64,000 bases of DNA from Rebecca billardiae RCC1528 (lineage: Eukaryota > Haptophyta), in contig OZ251244.1 in assembly GCA_965240325.2 (NCBI GenBank), forward strand, positions 124,001 to 188,000, written 5' to 3'. Within the stretch, counting starts at the first letter, position 1; each line of letters opens with the position of its first letter. The notes under the pieces are model-generated. The model made no database searches, was not told the DNA's origin, and worked only from the letters and a program-made list of their open reading frames with translations. Below are positions 1-11,130 of the stretch, one piece after another. A program made the position numbers and the translations under genes.

Positions 1-148
1 TTAATTATACATATATAATTATTATTATATATATTGCATCATCATACGTATAGTGACTGGCGGGCTGGCACCGCGCGGACGACAAGGCATCAGAGCCGCC
101 TATATGCATCGTCGGTGTGCATCCGCTACTATCGTCGCGTATATTTCG
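1..148. other. AT-rich gene-free segment
   Basis: The first ~50 bases are almost pure A/T (TATA-type runs), in contrast with the GC-rich rest. It lies just 3' of the sulfotransferase gene, so it may hold that gene's 3' UTR and terminator. No gene is seen. Confidence 0.5.
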
Positions 149-1363
149 TCAGCCCAGCCGACCAGTGACGGTGCTCCAGCCCGCGAACGGCTCCACGCCC
201 AGCAGAGCGAAGAGTGCGTCGTTGTGTGGCGCGTAAAACTCGCGCAGGGCGGCGCGCGTGTGGTTGGCCATGGGCGCCTCCGGAGCTTTGTGTCTGCGGT
301 GGGCCCGCGTGCCGTTTGCGCCCGCCTCGGCACTCGCGGCGCCGCCAGCGCTCGCGCCCAGCTGCTCGCGCCGCACCCACGCGGCGATGGCCTCTGCGCA
401 TGCGATCTCGTCACGCCCCACGCAGCGCGAGAAGTCGACGAACCGGATCGAGGCGGCGCGGTGGTAGTGCAGCCAGCCCGGGAGGAAGCGTGCGTACATG
501 CCGCGGCGCACGGGCAGGAACTGGAGTGCCCTGCCCCTCCCCATGTGGCACCCTTGCCAGCCGGTGCGCCCGCAAAGGGGCGGGTACGCCGCGCACGCGG
601 CCACATCGCAGCACCGCCTCAGTCGCTCTGCGGCCGCGGATGCGTTCGGGGCGTCGTACGAGGCGGCAGGCGGCTCGAGGCACGCGCGCGCGATGGCCAT
701 GTCGACGCGTGCGAGCACGTCGAACCCTTCGACCACCCCCTCCCCCGAGGCGTTCATGCCGAGCTCGGGCAGGATCGACTCTTTGAACATCCCGTACCCG
801 GAGTACGCTCTGGCCACGGGCTCGCGAAGTATGATCACGATGGACACCAGCTTCCCGGCGGAGGTGAACGCCTCACACACGCGGCGCGGCGTCCAGGGGT
901 TGTCCAGGTACGCCGGCGTCTTCTCGATGCGCACGATGATGCGCGAGTGCGCCCTGCGGCAGTGTGAGAAGTGATCCAGCGCGTACTGCCTCAGCGCGGC
1001 CGCGGTGACCATGGCGTCCTGCCAGCGACGGCCGCTGAAGAAGTGGGGTTCGCCCGCGGCCGAGCATGTACGCAGCGTGGCGGCGCTCGCTCCGAAGCGA
1101 TGCATCAGCGTCGACGTGCCGCCCTTTTGCACGCCGGCGACCAGCAGATGCGGCAACGTCCTGCACACAAAGTCCTTGCACACCTCGCGCCGCTGGCTAG
1201 GGACGGTCGCACAGCCGCGGTATAGATCCAGCGCCGAACGGCTCGTCGCCAGGACGAGCCCAGCTTCGTGCTCGGCCTGTGTGACCTGGCCGAGTGCCAT
1301 GACGTGGCCGTCGCTTGCGCGGGGCGCCGCCGCAAGGACGATGAGGACGACGACGACGCCCAT
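149..1363 (-). CDS. Secreted/Golgi-type sulfotransferase
   Basis: Uninterrupted 404-codon reading frame starting at ATG 1363 with a hydrophobic signal or anchor segment at residues 1-18. A PAPS-binding 5'-phosphosulfate loop (GVQKGGTSTL, residues 77-86) is followed by GEPHFF (~104-109), EKTP (147-150) and the 3'-phosphate-binding stretch LREPVARAYSGY (179-190). This order is that of the heparan-sulfate-type sulfotransferase family (Pfam Sulfotransfer). Such enzymes move sulfate from PAPS to a glycan or other acceptor in the secretory pathway. Several N-glycosylation-like NxS/T sites fit a lumenal location. The acceptor cannot be predicted. No intron is needed. A dispersed 103-bp repeat begins 51 bp upstream of the start codon, so the promoter may lie within or beyond it. 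Confident as to family, not as to substrate. Confidence 0.85.
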   Translation of the reverse strand: MGVVVVLIVLAAAPRASDGHVMALGQVTQAEHEAGLVLATSRSALDLYRGCATVPSQRREVCKDFVCRTLPHLLVAGVQKGGTSTLMHRFGASAATLRTCSAAGEPHFFSGRRWQDAMVTAAALRQYALDHFSHCRRAHSRIIVRIEKTPAYLDNPWTPRRVCEAFTSAGKLVSIVIILREPVARAYSGYGMFKESILPELGMNASGEGVVEGFDVLARVDMAIARACLEPPAASYDAPNASAAAERLRRCCDVAACAAYPPLCGRTGWQGCHMGRGRALQFLPVRRGMYARFLPGWLHYHRAASIRFVDFSRCVGRDEIACAEAIAAWVRREQLGASAGGAASAEAGANGTRAHRRHKAPEAPMANHTRAALREFYAPHNDALFALLGVEPFAGWSTVTGRLG

Positions 1364-1413
1364 GGCGGCGGCGCGAGATAGTACTCATCCAAGATTCATG
1401 CAAGCGCATCATA

Positions 1414-1516
1414 CCGGCGGCGCTACCATCGGCGACGGCTTCATGGGCGGTGACAGTTGGCGGGCGTCAATCTCGCCTGCCTGAGCTGTGTGCGTCTCTT
1501 ATTCTTAGTAAACTGT
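1414..1516. repeat. 103-bp dispersed repeat, copy A
   Basis: Nearly identical (two or three differences) to 51927-52029, about 50 kb away, ending in the same AGTAAACTGT. About 28 bp of it recurs at 22338-22365, beside a small inverted-repeat element. It sits directly upstream of the sulfotransferase start codon. Confidence 0.8.
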
Positions 1517-1666
1517 TCTGTAATGCACGTTATGTTTTATAATATAATAGTACGTACTAGTAAACTGTATCAGCGCTGTCGTCAGTCGTGACGCTTCGGC
1601 GCGTCAACAACCCGCGCTGTAGTGCAGTACCACACGCGTCGCCGACGAGGCTGCACACGCTCGCGC

Positions 1667-2533
1667 CTGGCCGATACACACGGCCGGCTCGCTCTGCGTG
1701 TGGTGAACCACGCTCGCAGATGAGCGGCCGGGGCGAACCTCGGAGATCGGGCCCGGTGACGAAACATGGCAGCGCCCCGGGACGCGTGGCCGGCGCTGTG
1801 CCGGGCGACACGCATCAGGTGCTCGTTTCGCGTGGTGCGGCGTCGGACCAGTCGCGGGCTTGGGCGCTTGGCACATTGCCGCACCTTCCCACTCTTCGGC
1901 CACTCCCGCCTCAGGTCCGCGCACGCGCGCCTCTCTCGCCGCTCGCGTGGGGCTCGCTTTCACCAGCCGCCCGTGCACCCGCCTCACAATCGAGCCGCGC
2001 TGCAACTCGAAATGGGCGGAAATGGGCGAGCTCAGGCGCTTTCTGTGCGGCGCTCTAGTGGTATGTGAGAAGGTTGAATGCGGCCGTTTTCTTGCAAGAC
2101 CTTCCGTAGGCACTCACGCGCGTCCACTTGGCTACCAGTCACAGTGCGCACTGCCTGTCTAACACTCACCGCTGCAGTAGCGGTGCAGTGCGCGGCACGC
2201 GCTCCCGGACATCTCGGCTGGTAAGGAAGCGGCATGCCGGCGTCGCGGCGAGCCCGGGCGCACGGAACAAGTCGTCTACTCCCAAGCAGCGTGCGCCCAG
2301 CTGGAAGTGGCTTGGCATTGATGACACTCTCGTAGTTGTACTCTACGCTCTGCTCGCAGCCTTCGCCTCACTCTCTGGAGTGCAAGCACGACGGGAACGC
2401 CGTACGCGAGGCGAGTAAGGCGGCGCAATGAAGTGCGCCCCGATGGCGGAGGGCGGGAGGGCTCCCCAACATGATCAGGGAGCCCGCCCGCACCCTCAGG
2501 CATTGCCGCGGGGCACGCGTCCTGGACCGCCGA
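1667..2533. mobile_element. Truncated relative of the 898-bp TIR element
   Basis: Begins with CTGGCCGATACACAC, the terminal inverted repeat of the element at 25945-26842. It stays alignable with that element up to about position 2533 (shared landmarks: the Cys/Gly-rich subterminal palindrome near 1680-1730, the GGTATGTGAGAAGGTTG block near 2059, and the CCCGCCCGCACCCTCAGGC block near 2480). The right terminal repeat is missing, so no target-site duplication can be read. Short open frames inside it are not conserved between the two copies and are not taken as genes. Confidence 0.75.
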
Positions 2534-2712
2534 GTCACCTTCTTCTGTCAGACTGTCATCAGTGTCACGCTCGAACACGGCTGACAGTGCGAGTGCGGAG
2601 GTTACTTACTTGGCGGGTTGACGATTGATGAGCGGTGGAGGGAGGCCCCGCATAAGCAATACTGTAAGCAGGGTGGCGCCAGCGTGTGGGCGCCCCACAA
2701 CCGCGCCAGCCC

Positions 2713-5700
2713 ATGGCGGCGGTCGTGCATCCCGCCGAGCCGGGCGCGGATGTGGCGGACGCCGCGGCTGCGGCGGCTGCGGCGGCGAACGAGCCGATGA
2801 TCGAGCCGACCAGCAGCGCCGGCACGCCGCCCAGCGGCGCGCCGCTGCTGCGCGCGCTCTCGACAGGCGTGCCCCTGCGGCGCGCGCTCTCGGGCGCCGT
2901 CACGGCCGCGGCCGCGCGCACGCCGCCCTCGCCCGCGGGCAGCACGAGCTCGCAGTGGGAGGGCGTGGACGTGCGCCGCCGCCTCGAGAGCGCCCGCCGC
3001 GCCGGCGTCGCGCGGCGCTGGGCGATCACCCTCCCGCTGGCGCTGCTCGGCCTGTCCCTCACGCTGGGCGGGCTCGGGCTGTGGCTCTCGCGCTCGGCGG
3101 GCAGCGAGTGGTGGTGGTGCGCGCGGAGAGAGAGGGGCCGTGCGCCGCGCGGCGCGGAGAGGGGGGGCAGGGGGATGGCGCCCGCGCGGCGCAGCGCGCG
3201 GGGCGGCGGCTGCCGCGCGCGCGCGCTCGGCGTGCCCTCGGCGTGCCCCCTGCCCTGAGTCTCCGCACGCGCCCCGCCCCGCCCCGCCCCGCCTGCTGCC
3301 CCCCGCCCGCCTGCTGCCCCCCGCCGCGCCGCGCGTGGGCGGCCTCGCTCAGGGTGGTGCTGCTGCCCGGCACGCTGTGCCTGATGCTCGCCGTGCTGCC
3401 CACCGACGAGTGGGGCATCACGGGCTGCCTGCTGCTCGGCGGCTGCATCATGGCCACGGTCACGGCCGCGCAGATCGCGGAGGCGCCGCGCGCGCTCGGC
3501 TGCGCGCGCGCGCGCTGCCAGGCGCCGCTCTCCGCCGCGGCGCACGCGCTGCTGCTGGCGAAGCTGCTCGTGTCCGTGCTCGCGAACGCGGCGCTCTGCG
3601 CCTTCTGCGCCGTGCACCTCCTGCCGCCCCGCCGCGCGGCTCGTCTCAAGCTGGTGCGCACGTGGCGCGCCATCGGGCTGTGGATGTGGCTGGGCGCGTT
3701 GCTTGCGCTGGCCGCCGACCTGCCCGTCCTCATCGAGCGCACGGGCGCCGGGCTGGCGGCGCCGGGGTCGGGCCTCGCGCTGGGCGTGCAGGCGTGCGTG
3801 ATGTTCTGCCTGGGCGCCCTCGCGCTCTCGCCGCACGCGCGCGTGTGGCTGCACTCGCGCTTTGCGGCGCAGGGCGCGGCCGTGAGCGCGGCCGCGGGCG
3901 TGGCCTCGGTGCGCGCCCGAGCGCGGCGCGGCGCGGCGCGGCGCGGCGGCGCGGCGTCGCGGCGGCGGTGGCGGCGCGAGGGGGCTGGCTGCCCGCCTGC
4001 GCACGCGCCGTCGCCCCGTCGCACGCCGCGCGCCGCCACGCCCTCGCCGCGCCCCCAGCCCGCGCCCACGCCCCGCGCGCCCGCCGCTCCCCGCGCGCGT
4101 GCGCGCGCGTGCGCCCCCGCCTCCGCGCGCCGCCGCGCGCCGCCGCCGCGCCGCCGCGCCGCCGCCGCAGCTGATGGGCTCGGCCACGCCCGCGCAGCTG
4201 ATGGCGGCGGCGACGCAGCGGTTCCGCGCGCTGCCGCTCGACCGGATCGAGCGGCGGCACCTCGAGTGCAACGCGCCCGACCCTTTGCTGTACGGGCGCA
4301 GCAGCGCCGCCTCCCTGTCGCACGTGGACGCCTTTGTCTCCCACTCGTGAGCCGCACACCGCGCACACCGCGCACACCGCCGCGCACACCGCGCACACCG
4401 CGCACACCGCGCACACCACCGCCGCGCACCACCGCACACCACCGCCGCCGCGCACCACCGCGCCGCCGCGCCGCGCGCGCCGCCGCGCCGCCGGAGCGCG
4501 CGCCGACGCGCGCGCGCGCGCCGCGGCCGCGCGCGCCCCCCGCCCTTTTTGCGCGCAGCTGGCACGACGACCCCGAGGGCAAGTGGGCGGCGCTGCAGGC
4601 GTGGCGGCATGACTTCCGCGTGCGGCACGGCCGGGAGCCGCTCGTCTGGTTCGACCGCGCGTGCATCGACCAGACGGACATCGAGACGGAGCTGCGCCAC
4701 CTGCCCATCTACCTCGCCGGGTGCAACACGCTGCTCGTGCTGTTCGGCCGCACCTACTTGCTGCGCCTCTGGTGGTGCGCGCGCGCGCTGTGTGCGCGAG
4801 TGCGCGTGCGCTGTGTGCGCGTGCGCGCGCGCGCGCGAGCGTGCCACGCGGCGTGCGCGCTCACTCTGCCGCGCGCCCGCGCCCGCGCCCGCCGCCGCCG
4901 CCCCCCTGCAGCGTGATCGAGCTGTTCGTCTTCCTGGCGATGGGCGGCCATGCTGTCGAGCTGGTCCCGCTCAGCCCCGACGCGGCCGTGCTCGACGCGG
5001 CCGCGTGCTTCGACGCGGCCGCATGCGCGTCTTCCAACAGCGAGGAGCACGCGCGGCTGCTGTCCTTCATCGAGGCGGCGTCGGGCACGATGGAGGCGTT
5101 CAACGGGCAGGTGCGCGCGTTCCTGGGCAGGGCGGGCGCGGAGACGCAGGGCGGGGGGCGGCTGCGACGCTCCGCCGCCGCGGCACACTCGGCGCGCGGC
5201 TCCGCCACCGCCGCCACCGCCGCCGCCGCCGCCACCGCCGCCGCCAGCAGCCGCAGCCCCTCGAGCTCGCCCGCGCGCGCGCGCGGCGCGCTGGGCTCGC
5301 GCATCCTGGTGCGGGACGGGCTGGCCGCGCACTCGAGCGCGGCGGGCGGCGCGGAGCGCGGCACGCCGCTGCGCGAGCTGCGCGGCGCGGCGACCTTCGC
5401 GCTCGACTCGGTGAGCACGGGGCTGCGCGCGTCTGTCAACGCGGTGGGCGGCGCTGTGGACGCGCTCGGCGACGCGGTCGACGCGGCGGTGGGCGGCGCG
5501 GTGGGCGTGGTGGGCGCGGTGGGCGGCGCGGTCGTGGAGCACCTGCCGCACGCGGTCGACGCGGCGGTGGGCGGCGCGGTCGGCGCGGTCGGCGGCGCGG
5601 TGCAGCCCCTCCGCCGACCCTCCTCGCCGACCAGGTCGCCGCCCCGCTCGCCGCTGCGCTCGCCGGCCAAGTGGGGCGGAGGCGGCGGCGCGGGCTCGCC

Positions 5701-6118
5701 GCTCCGGGGCGACGGCGGCGGCGGGGGCGGCCGGTTTGGCGCGCGCGCCATCGCCGCCGCCGAGGGGGACAGCGGCGGCGGCAGCGGCGGCGGCGGCGGC
5801 GCGCGCCCGCGTCTCTCGCCCCTCGGCCGCGAGCAGCGCGGCCGGGCGGCGAGCCTCGCCTCGGCCTCGGCCACGGAGGCGGAGACGGCCGGCGGCGGCG
5901 CGGCGGTCGGCGCCGTCGGCTCGGCGCGCCCGCGCGCCGAGTCGGTGCCCCCTGCCGCGCTCGGCGCGGCTGCGGCCGCGGCCGCCGCAGGGGATGGCGG
6001 CACAGAGAGCCCCGCCGGGGCGCCGAGCGCGCTGCCGCCGCTGGGCAGGCCGGGCGGCGACAGCGGCGGCAAGCTCGACCTCGACCTCGCCGAGCTCGAC
6101 GACGCCGACAATGTCTAG
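2713..6118 (+). CDS. Multi-pass membrane protein with TIR-like domain
   Basis: Five exons fit by frame and phase: 2713-3110, 3353-3908, 4171-4346, 4559-4774, 4912-6118 (850 residues; an alternative donor for intron 2 lies at 3882). Residues ~103-295 hold about six hydrophobic segments. They are followed by a TIR-like module: DAFVSHSW (~371-378) opens it, CIDQ lies in the middle and WCVIEL (448-453) closes it. Glu452 sits where TIR NADases carry their catalytic Glu. The two introns inside this module (212 and 137 nt) restore the motifs exactly when removed. The tail (~470-850) is low-complexity, with Ala/Val/Gly repeats resembling a glycine zipper and Ser/Pro/Arg-rich stretches. Membrane proteins with this module are known from algae and oomycetes, with unknown function. 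Signalling or NAD-cleaving activity is inference only. Confidence 0.8.
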
Positions 6119-6815
6119 TGCGCCGCCAGCAGTACTCAGTACAGTTTACTATGATTTAACGTGCACACTTGGTTAAGGCGTGATTAACGCCATCCAACAC
6201 TGCACAAAGATAACACCGCCACAAAACAGACCGGCGCAGGCAGGTGAGGGGCGCGTCATGCCGCACCTCATGGCTCATCGAGGCGGCTATTGCAGCAAGC
6301 GGCAGAGTGCCTGCGGCAACGGCATAGTGATTAGTATCGTGTCTCGCTTATCGGCGGCTTAATATGATGACGACGATGATGACGATATATATATATATAT
6401 ATGTCTAGCCGTCCTCGCGAACGCCGACGCCAACTGCTGGCCGAAGGTGGGCACGCCGCCTGGCATGTCCATGCCGAGACGGCTGCCTGTGTTCCTACTC
6501 AGTGGGATTTACGTGTCCTCATGCAAAGGCGAGCGGCAGCAGATGCGGTGGGCATGCCGCTCGCCGTCGACGAGACGCGGTGCGTGAGAGATCCCGTTTC
6601 ATCGTTGAGGCCATGGTCCGGTAGAGGGCGATGGAGCTGATGAGCGGCGCTGGCGCCTGGCGTCCGTGTCGTCCTCTTAGACAATATCAGTTATATTGTA
6701 CCAATAACCCCACATATATACCACGCACGTCGTTAATATATTATTATATATATACGACGCGATGACTATACACGCGCGTCGTGACGCGGCGGCGGCGCGG
6801 TCGTGCGCCGCGGTG

Positions 6816-6862
<47 letters not shown>

Positions 6863-7352
6863 GCGCCATCAATATAACTCTGATAATTACTATATAATAA
6901 ATAAATAATATAAATAAATAATAAATTTATTTATTTATTATTAGCAGCAGCCTGGCAGCAGCACGGCGCCCCGCGACCGGCGCGCGCGCCGCGCGCACAT
7001 CGTCAGCACACTTCTTTACAGCGCCACGACGATGACGATGACGATGATGATATGACGAACAGGCTTCGATCGTAGTCGGCACAGCGGATGCGTGCGGCGC
7101 GTCGGAGTAGCGCCGGCTGGCAGCGCAGCGCCGTCGCGGCCGGCCGCACCGGGCAGCGCCCAAGTCCGCAGCGGCACGCACGATATATGCTGCGGCCTTC
7201 ACACGCACACGGACAGCCGCCTCCCCCACCCCCCCACACCCCCTCCCCTCGCTGGTACACACCGGTAGAGCCACCCACACCCTCAGAGCGAGTGCACACG
7301 GCGGCGCCCTGTCACCGCAGCAGCCGCGACGGTGCCGCGCGCGCGCGCGCGC
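6119..7352. other. Gene-free stretch with AT microsatellites
   Basis: Lies between the 3' ends of the TIR-like gene and the acetyl-CoA synthetase gene (convergent). Contains short TA runs (about 6389-6402), a (TA)n tract at 6818-6860, an AT-only stretch near 6890-6945 made of TAAA/TTTA units in partly palindromic order, and a GATGAC repeat near 7029-7051. Just after the first stop codon there is ACAGTTTACTATG, echoing the AGTAAACTGT end of the 103-bp repeat. No supported gene. Confidence 0.6.
6818..6860. repeat. (TA)n microsatellite
   Basis: Uninterrupted alternating A/T tract of about 43 bases in an otherwise GC-rich setting, between two convergent genes. Confidence 0.9.
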
Positions 7353-7485
7353 TCAGCGGCCGATCGCGTGTGCCGTGCCTTCGATCAGCTCGTCCACGAC
7401 GGCGGGCTCGGCGAGCGTCGACGTGTCGCCCAGGTCGGCGGGCGAGACGCGCTTCCCCTTCGTCGCGATCTTGCGCAGGATGCGC

Positions 7486-7519
<34 letters not shown>

Positions 7520-10011
7520 CGGGCGCGAGCTGCAGCGCGTCGGGCGCCGCAAACGGCCCGACGCCCGCGCGCACGGCTGCCACGAGCTCCGGCGAGACGG
7601 CCTTGAGCGCGCCCAGCGCGTCGGGCGCGCCGAGCTGCTGTGGCGCGTCGTCGTTGAGCGTGACGAAGCAGTAGAGCGACGCCCCCTTGAGCGGGTGCTC
7701 CACGCCCACCACCGCCGCCTCCGCCACCGCCCCGTGCGACAGCAGCGCCGCCTCCACCTCCGCCGTGCCGATGTTGTGTCCCGACACGATCACCACATCG
7801 TCCACGCGGCCGGTGATGAGATAGTCGCCGTCCAAGTCACGCCGCGCGCCGTCGCCGGTGAGGTAGTAGCCCGCGAACGGGAAGTAGGTCGCCTCCATCC
7901 GCGCGTGGTCGCCGTACACGGAGCGCAGCATCGACGGCCACGGCCCCTTCAGCGCCAGCAGGCCCTCCGCCTCCGCAGGAGCAGCGCCGCCCTCCGCCTC
8001 CGAGCCGCCGCCCGCGCGCGGCGGCGGGTCGGGCAGCTCGGCGCCCGTCTGCGGGTCGAGCAGCACGGGCTGCACGCCGAAGAAGGGGCGCATCGCGCGG
8101 CCCGGCTTCTGGCGCAGCCCCGCGTACGGCGGCGGCAGGATCGCGATCGCGCCCGTCTCCGTCTGCCACCACGTGTCCACCACGGGGCAGCGCCCCTCGC
8201 CCACCACGTCGTGGTACCAGCGCCACGCGGCCGCGCCCAGCGGCTCGCCGACTGAGCCGAGCAGCCGCAGGGATGCGCGCGAGGAGGCCAACACCGGCTC
8301 GTCGCCCGCGCGCTCGAGCGCGCGGATCGCGGTGGGCGCGGTGTACAGGTGCGTCACGCCGTGCTTGTCCACCACGCGCCACAGCCGGCCGCAGTCCGGG
8401 TGGCTCGGCACCCCCTCGAACACGAGCTGCGTCGCCCCGTTGAGCAGCGGCCCGTAGGCCACGTACGAATGGCCGGTGATCCAGCCGCAGTCGGCGGTGC
8501 ACAGCCACACGTCCGCGCCGGGCTGGAAGTCGAAGGCGTACTGCGGGCGGGCGCGGCGCGGCGCGAGGTGTGTCGCGCACCGACGCCGCGGCGCACGGGG
8601 CGGGGCAGCGCGGCGCGGCGGCGCGGCCGCGCGGCGGGGCGCGGGGCGGCGGGCGCGCGTGAGGCGCGCGCGCGGTCGGGCGGAGCGCGCCCGCTCTGTA
8701 GGGGCGCGCAAGGCCGCGGGGGCGCGAGATGCAACCCCCTTTGCCCCGGCGTGCGGGGCGCGAGATGCGATCTCCCGCCCCGCGCGCGCGCGTGTGTGTG
8801 CGTGTGCGCGTGTTCGCGCGTGTGCGCGCGTGTGCGCGCGTGCGCGCGTGTGCGCGTGCGCGCGTGCGCGCGTGTGCGCGTGTGCGTGTGCGTGTGCGCA
8901 CCTTGAACGACGTGGCCGCGCCCACCATGTAGCCGCCGACCGTGTGCAGGATGCCCTTGGGCGCGCCGGTGGAGCCGGAGGTGTACAGGATGAACGCGGG
9001 GTCCTCCGCATCGAGCCACTCCACCGCGCACTCCGCCGGCTGCGCCGCCGTCGCCTCGTGCCACCACGCCGCGCCCGCGGGCAGCGTCGGCTGTGGGTAC
9101 TGCGCGGCTGAGAGCCGCCGCAGCAGCAGCACGCGCGACGGGTCGACGGGCGTGCCCTTCTCCGCGGCGAGGTCGAGCGCGCGGCCGGCGAGGCCCCACA
9201 GGTCCACCATCTTCTTCCCGCGCATCACGCCGTCCGCCGTGATCAGCGCGCTCGCCCCCGCCGCCGCGACGCGCGTGGCGAGCGAGGTCGACGAGAAGCC
9301 GCCAAACACGACGGCGTGCACCGCGCCGATGCGCGCGCACGCGAGCATGGCGATGGGGAGCTCGGGGACCATCGGCATGAAGATGGCGACGCGGTCGCCC
9401 TTCTTCACGCCCCGCGCGCGCAGCGCGCCCGCCAGCCGGCACACCTCCGCGTGCGCCTCCGCGTAGCTGTACGCCTCCGGCTGGAGGGCGGACGCGTCGC
9501 CCTCGTCGTTGCGCTCGGCGAGGAAGCATGGCCGCGCGCCGAGGCCGGCGCGCACGTGGACGCCGAGCGCGTTGTAGCACAGGTTGGTGCGCCCGCCCTT
9601 GAACCACGACGTCTCCACCCGCCCCGCGCGCGCGTCGAAGTTGGACGCCACCGCCGCGCTCGGCTCGAACGGGACCTCCCAGTGGAACTGGCGGCCGAGC
9701 TCGGACCAGAACCCGGACGGGTCGGCGATGGAGCGGGCGTACATCGCGTCGTACTCGGCGATCGAGGCGAGGTGGTGCGCGCCCGACGAGAGGAACGCCT
9801 CGGGCACGGGCACGGCCGCCTCCTCCGCCGCCGTCGCGCGCGCGGCCGCGCGCGGCGAGAGCGCCGAGCGCGCGTGCGCGCCGCGCGCCGCCGCGCGCAC
9901 GCGCGCGCGCGGCGATGCCACGGCGGCATGCGCGCCGAGGCCACTGGCGCACGCGAGCGCCACCACGGCGGCGAGCGCGAGCGCCGTGCGCGGCGTTGCA
10001 CCCCGCGCCAT
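7353..10011 (-). CDS. Acetyl-CoA synthetase (AMP-forming), organelle-type presequence
   Basis: Two exons (10011-8902, 8540-7353; 765 residues) flank a 361-nt GTGCGC...CAG intron packed with GT/GC repeats. Joining them restores the family's K-Y-x-F-D stretch. The enzyme makes acetyl-CoA from acetate, ATP and CoA via acetyl-AMP. Diagnostic motifs are [10 protein letters not shown] (P-loop, 344-353), [10 protein letters not shown] (~393-402), WWQTETG (494-500), TGRVDDVV and [11 protein letters not shown] (C-terminal hinge and domain), and TRSGKIMRR, whose Lys719 is the usual acetylation-regulated catalytic lysine. It is about 100 residues longer than cytosolic forms because of an N-terminal hydrophobic core (~9-28) followed by an Arg/Ala/Ser-rich, acid-poor region. 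This could be a signal peptide plus plastid transit peptide, which is inference. An in-frame GTG lies upstream but ATG 10011 is preferred. It shares a short upstream region with the divergent eS19 gene. Confidence 0.93.
8780..8901 (-). repeat. GT/GC repeat in acetyl-CoA synthetase intron
   Basis: On the minus (sense) strand, the intron's first ~120 bases after the donor are CACACGCGCGC-type repeats with few other bases; on the plus strand they read TGTGCGCG. Long frames in this segment are not coding. Confidence 0.85.
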
Positions 10012-10258
10012 CTCTTTCCGCGCGACCGACGCGCCGGACGGGAGGACGACGCGCGGGCGTGGGCTGCTCTTCGCGAACCGAAGTGACGCCACCGTGACGA
10101 ACCCAGTCTCCGTGGGGTCAGCAAAAAGAGTCCGGGCGAGTCGGCGAACGGGCGAAGCCCCACCAGCACCTCAACTCCCGGACCCCGGCGGCAGCAGGGT
10201 GGCTAGAGGCTCAGGCCGCGTGCCACGCGTCTCCACAGCTGCGCCGCGTGCAAGCACC
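10012..10258. promoter_or_regulatory. Shared divergent promoter region (acs / eS19)
   Basis: Only 247 bp separate the start codons of acetyl-CoA synthetase (-) and ribosomal protein eS19 (+), so both promoters and 5' UTRs must lie here or overlap. No TATA box is evident. Core elements cannot be assigned by eye. Confidence 0.5.
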
Positions 10259-11130
10259 ATGGCAGCGCCGCGTGTGAGCAACAACGCGCCCGAGAAGGGC
10301 GGGTGCGGCGTCACGGTGAAGGACGTGCCGGCGAACGACTTCATCGTCGCGTACGCCGCGCACCTCAAGCGCACGGGCAAGATCGAGGTGCCCAAGTGGG
10401 CCGACCTCGTCAAGACGGCCAAGTTCAAGGAGCTCGCGCCGTACGACCCGGACTGGTACTACGTCCGCGCTGGTGCGCGCACCGAGCGGCCGAGGCGCGC
10501 GCGCCGGGCGGGGATGGACGGGGTGGGATGGACGCCGCAGGCACGATGCGCCCACGCGCGCCGCCGGGCGTGGCTGCCTGCCACGCAGCCGGCCGGCGGC
10601 GCGGAGGCGGCGCCACGGTGATGGCCGCTGGCCGGCCGGCGGCGCGGGCGCGGCCCGATGGGCCGCGGCTGGGCGACGGCTGGCGGGGACGGGTGCCTCC
10701 GGCGGGCGTGCACCGCCGTGCACGTCGCCGTGGGGCCAGATGGCGCCAGCGCCCGCCGCGTCAGCGAGCCCGACCTGGCTCTCTGCCCGGGCGCCCGGCC
10801 TGACGCGCCCGCGCCCCCCCTACGCGCGCACGCGCCGCGCCCCGACTCGCGCGCGCAGCGGCGATCGCACGGCGCGTGTACCTGCGGGGCAACGTGGGCG
10901 TGGGCGCGATGCGTAAGATCTACGGCGGGCGGCAGTCGCGCGGCACGATCAAGGAGAAGTTCGCCACGTCGGGCGGCTCGATCCCGCGGCACATCTTTGG
11001 GCAGCTCGAGAGCATGAAGATTGTCGAGAAGAGCGACGGGCCCAAGGGCGGGCGGCGCATCACGGAGACGGGGCAGCGTGATCTGGACTCGATCGCCGGG
11101 CAGATCAAGGCGGCCCAGCAGGAGGAGTGA
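10259..11130 (+). CDS. RPS19: 40S ribosomal protein eS19
   Basis: Exons 10259-10472 and 10859-11130 encode 161 residues. The 386-nt intron (GTGCGC...CAG) splits an Ala codon in the conserved stretch after DWYYVRA. Joining gives the family sequence up to [12 protein letters not shown] and [10 protein letters not shown]. The C-terminal part keeps the winged-helix features ([31 protein letters not shown]). eS19 is needed for 40S maturation and sits in the head of the small subunit. It is slightly longer than animal RPS19 because of a short N-terminal extension. Divergent from acetyl-CoA synthetase. Family assignment is firm. Confidence 0.97.

Noticed and set aside
1604-2113. 169-codon minus-strand frame in the truncated TIR element
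   Set aside because: Not preserved in the related element at 25945-26842; no transposase motif.
2565-4847. 760-codon minus-strand open frame opposite the TIR-like gene
   Set aside because: Arg/Ala/Gly-only composition, typical of the antisense of GC-rich coding and repeat DNA; the plus strand shows real motifs and phased introns.
8729-8932. Plus-strand open frame of Arg/Val/Cys repeats
   Set aside because: GT/GC repeat inside the acetyl-CoA synthetase intron.
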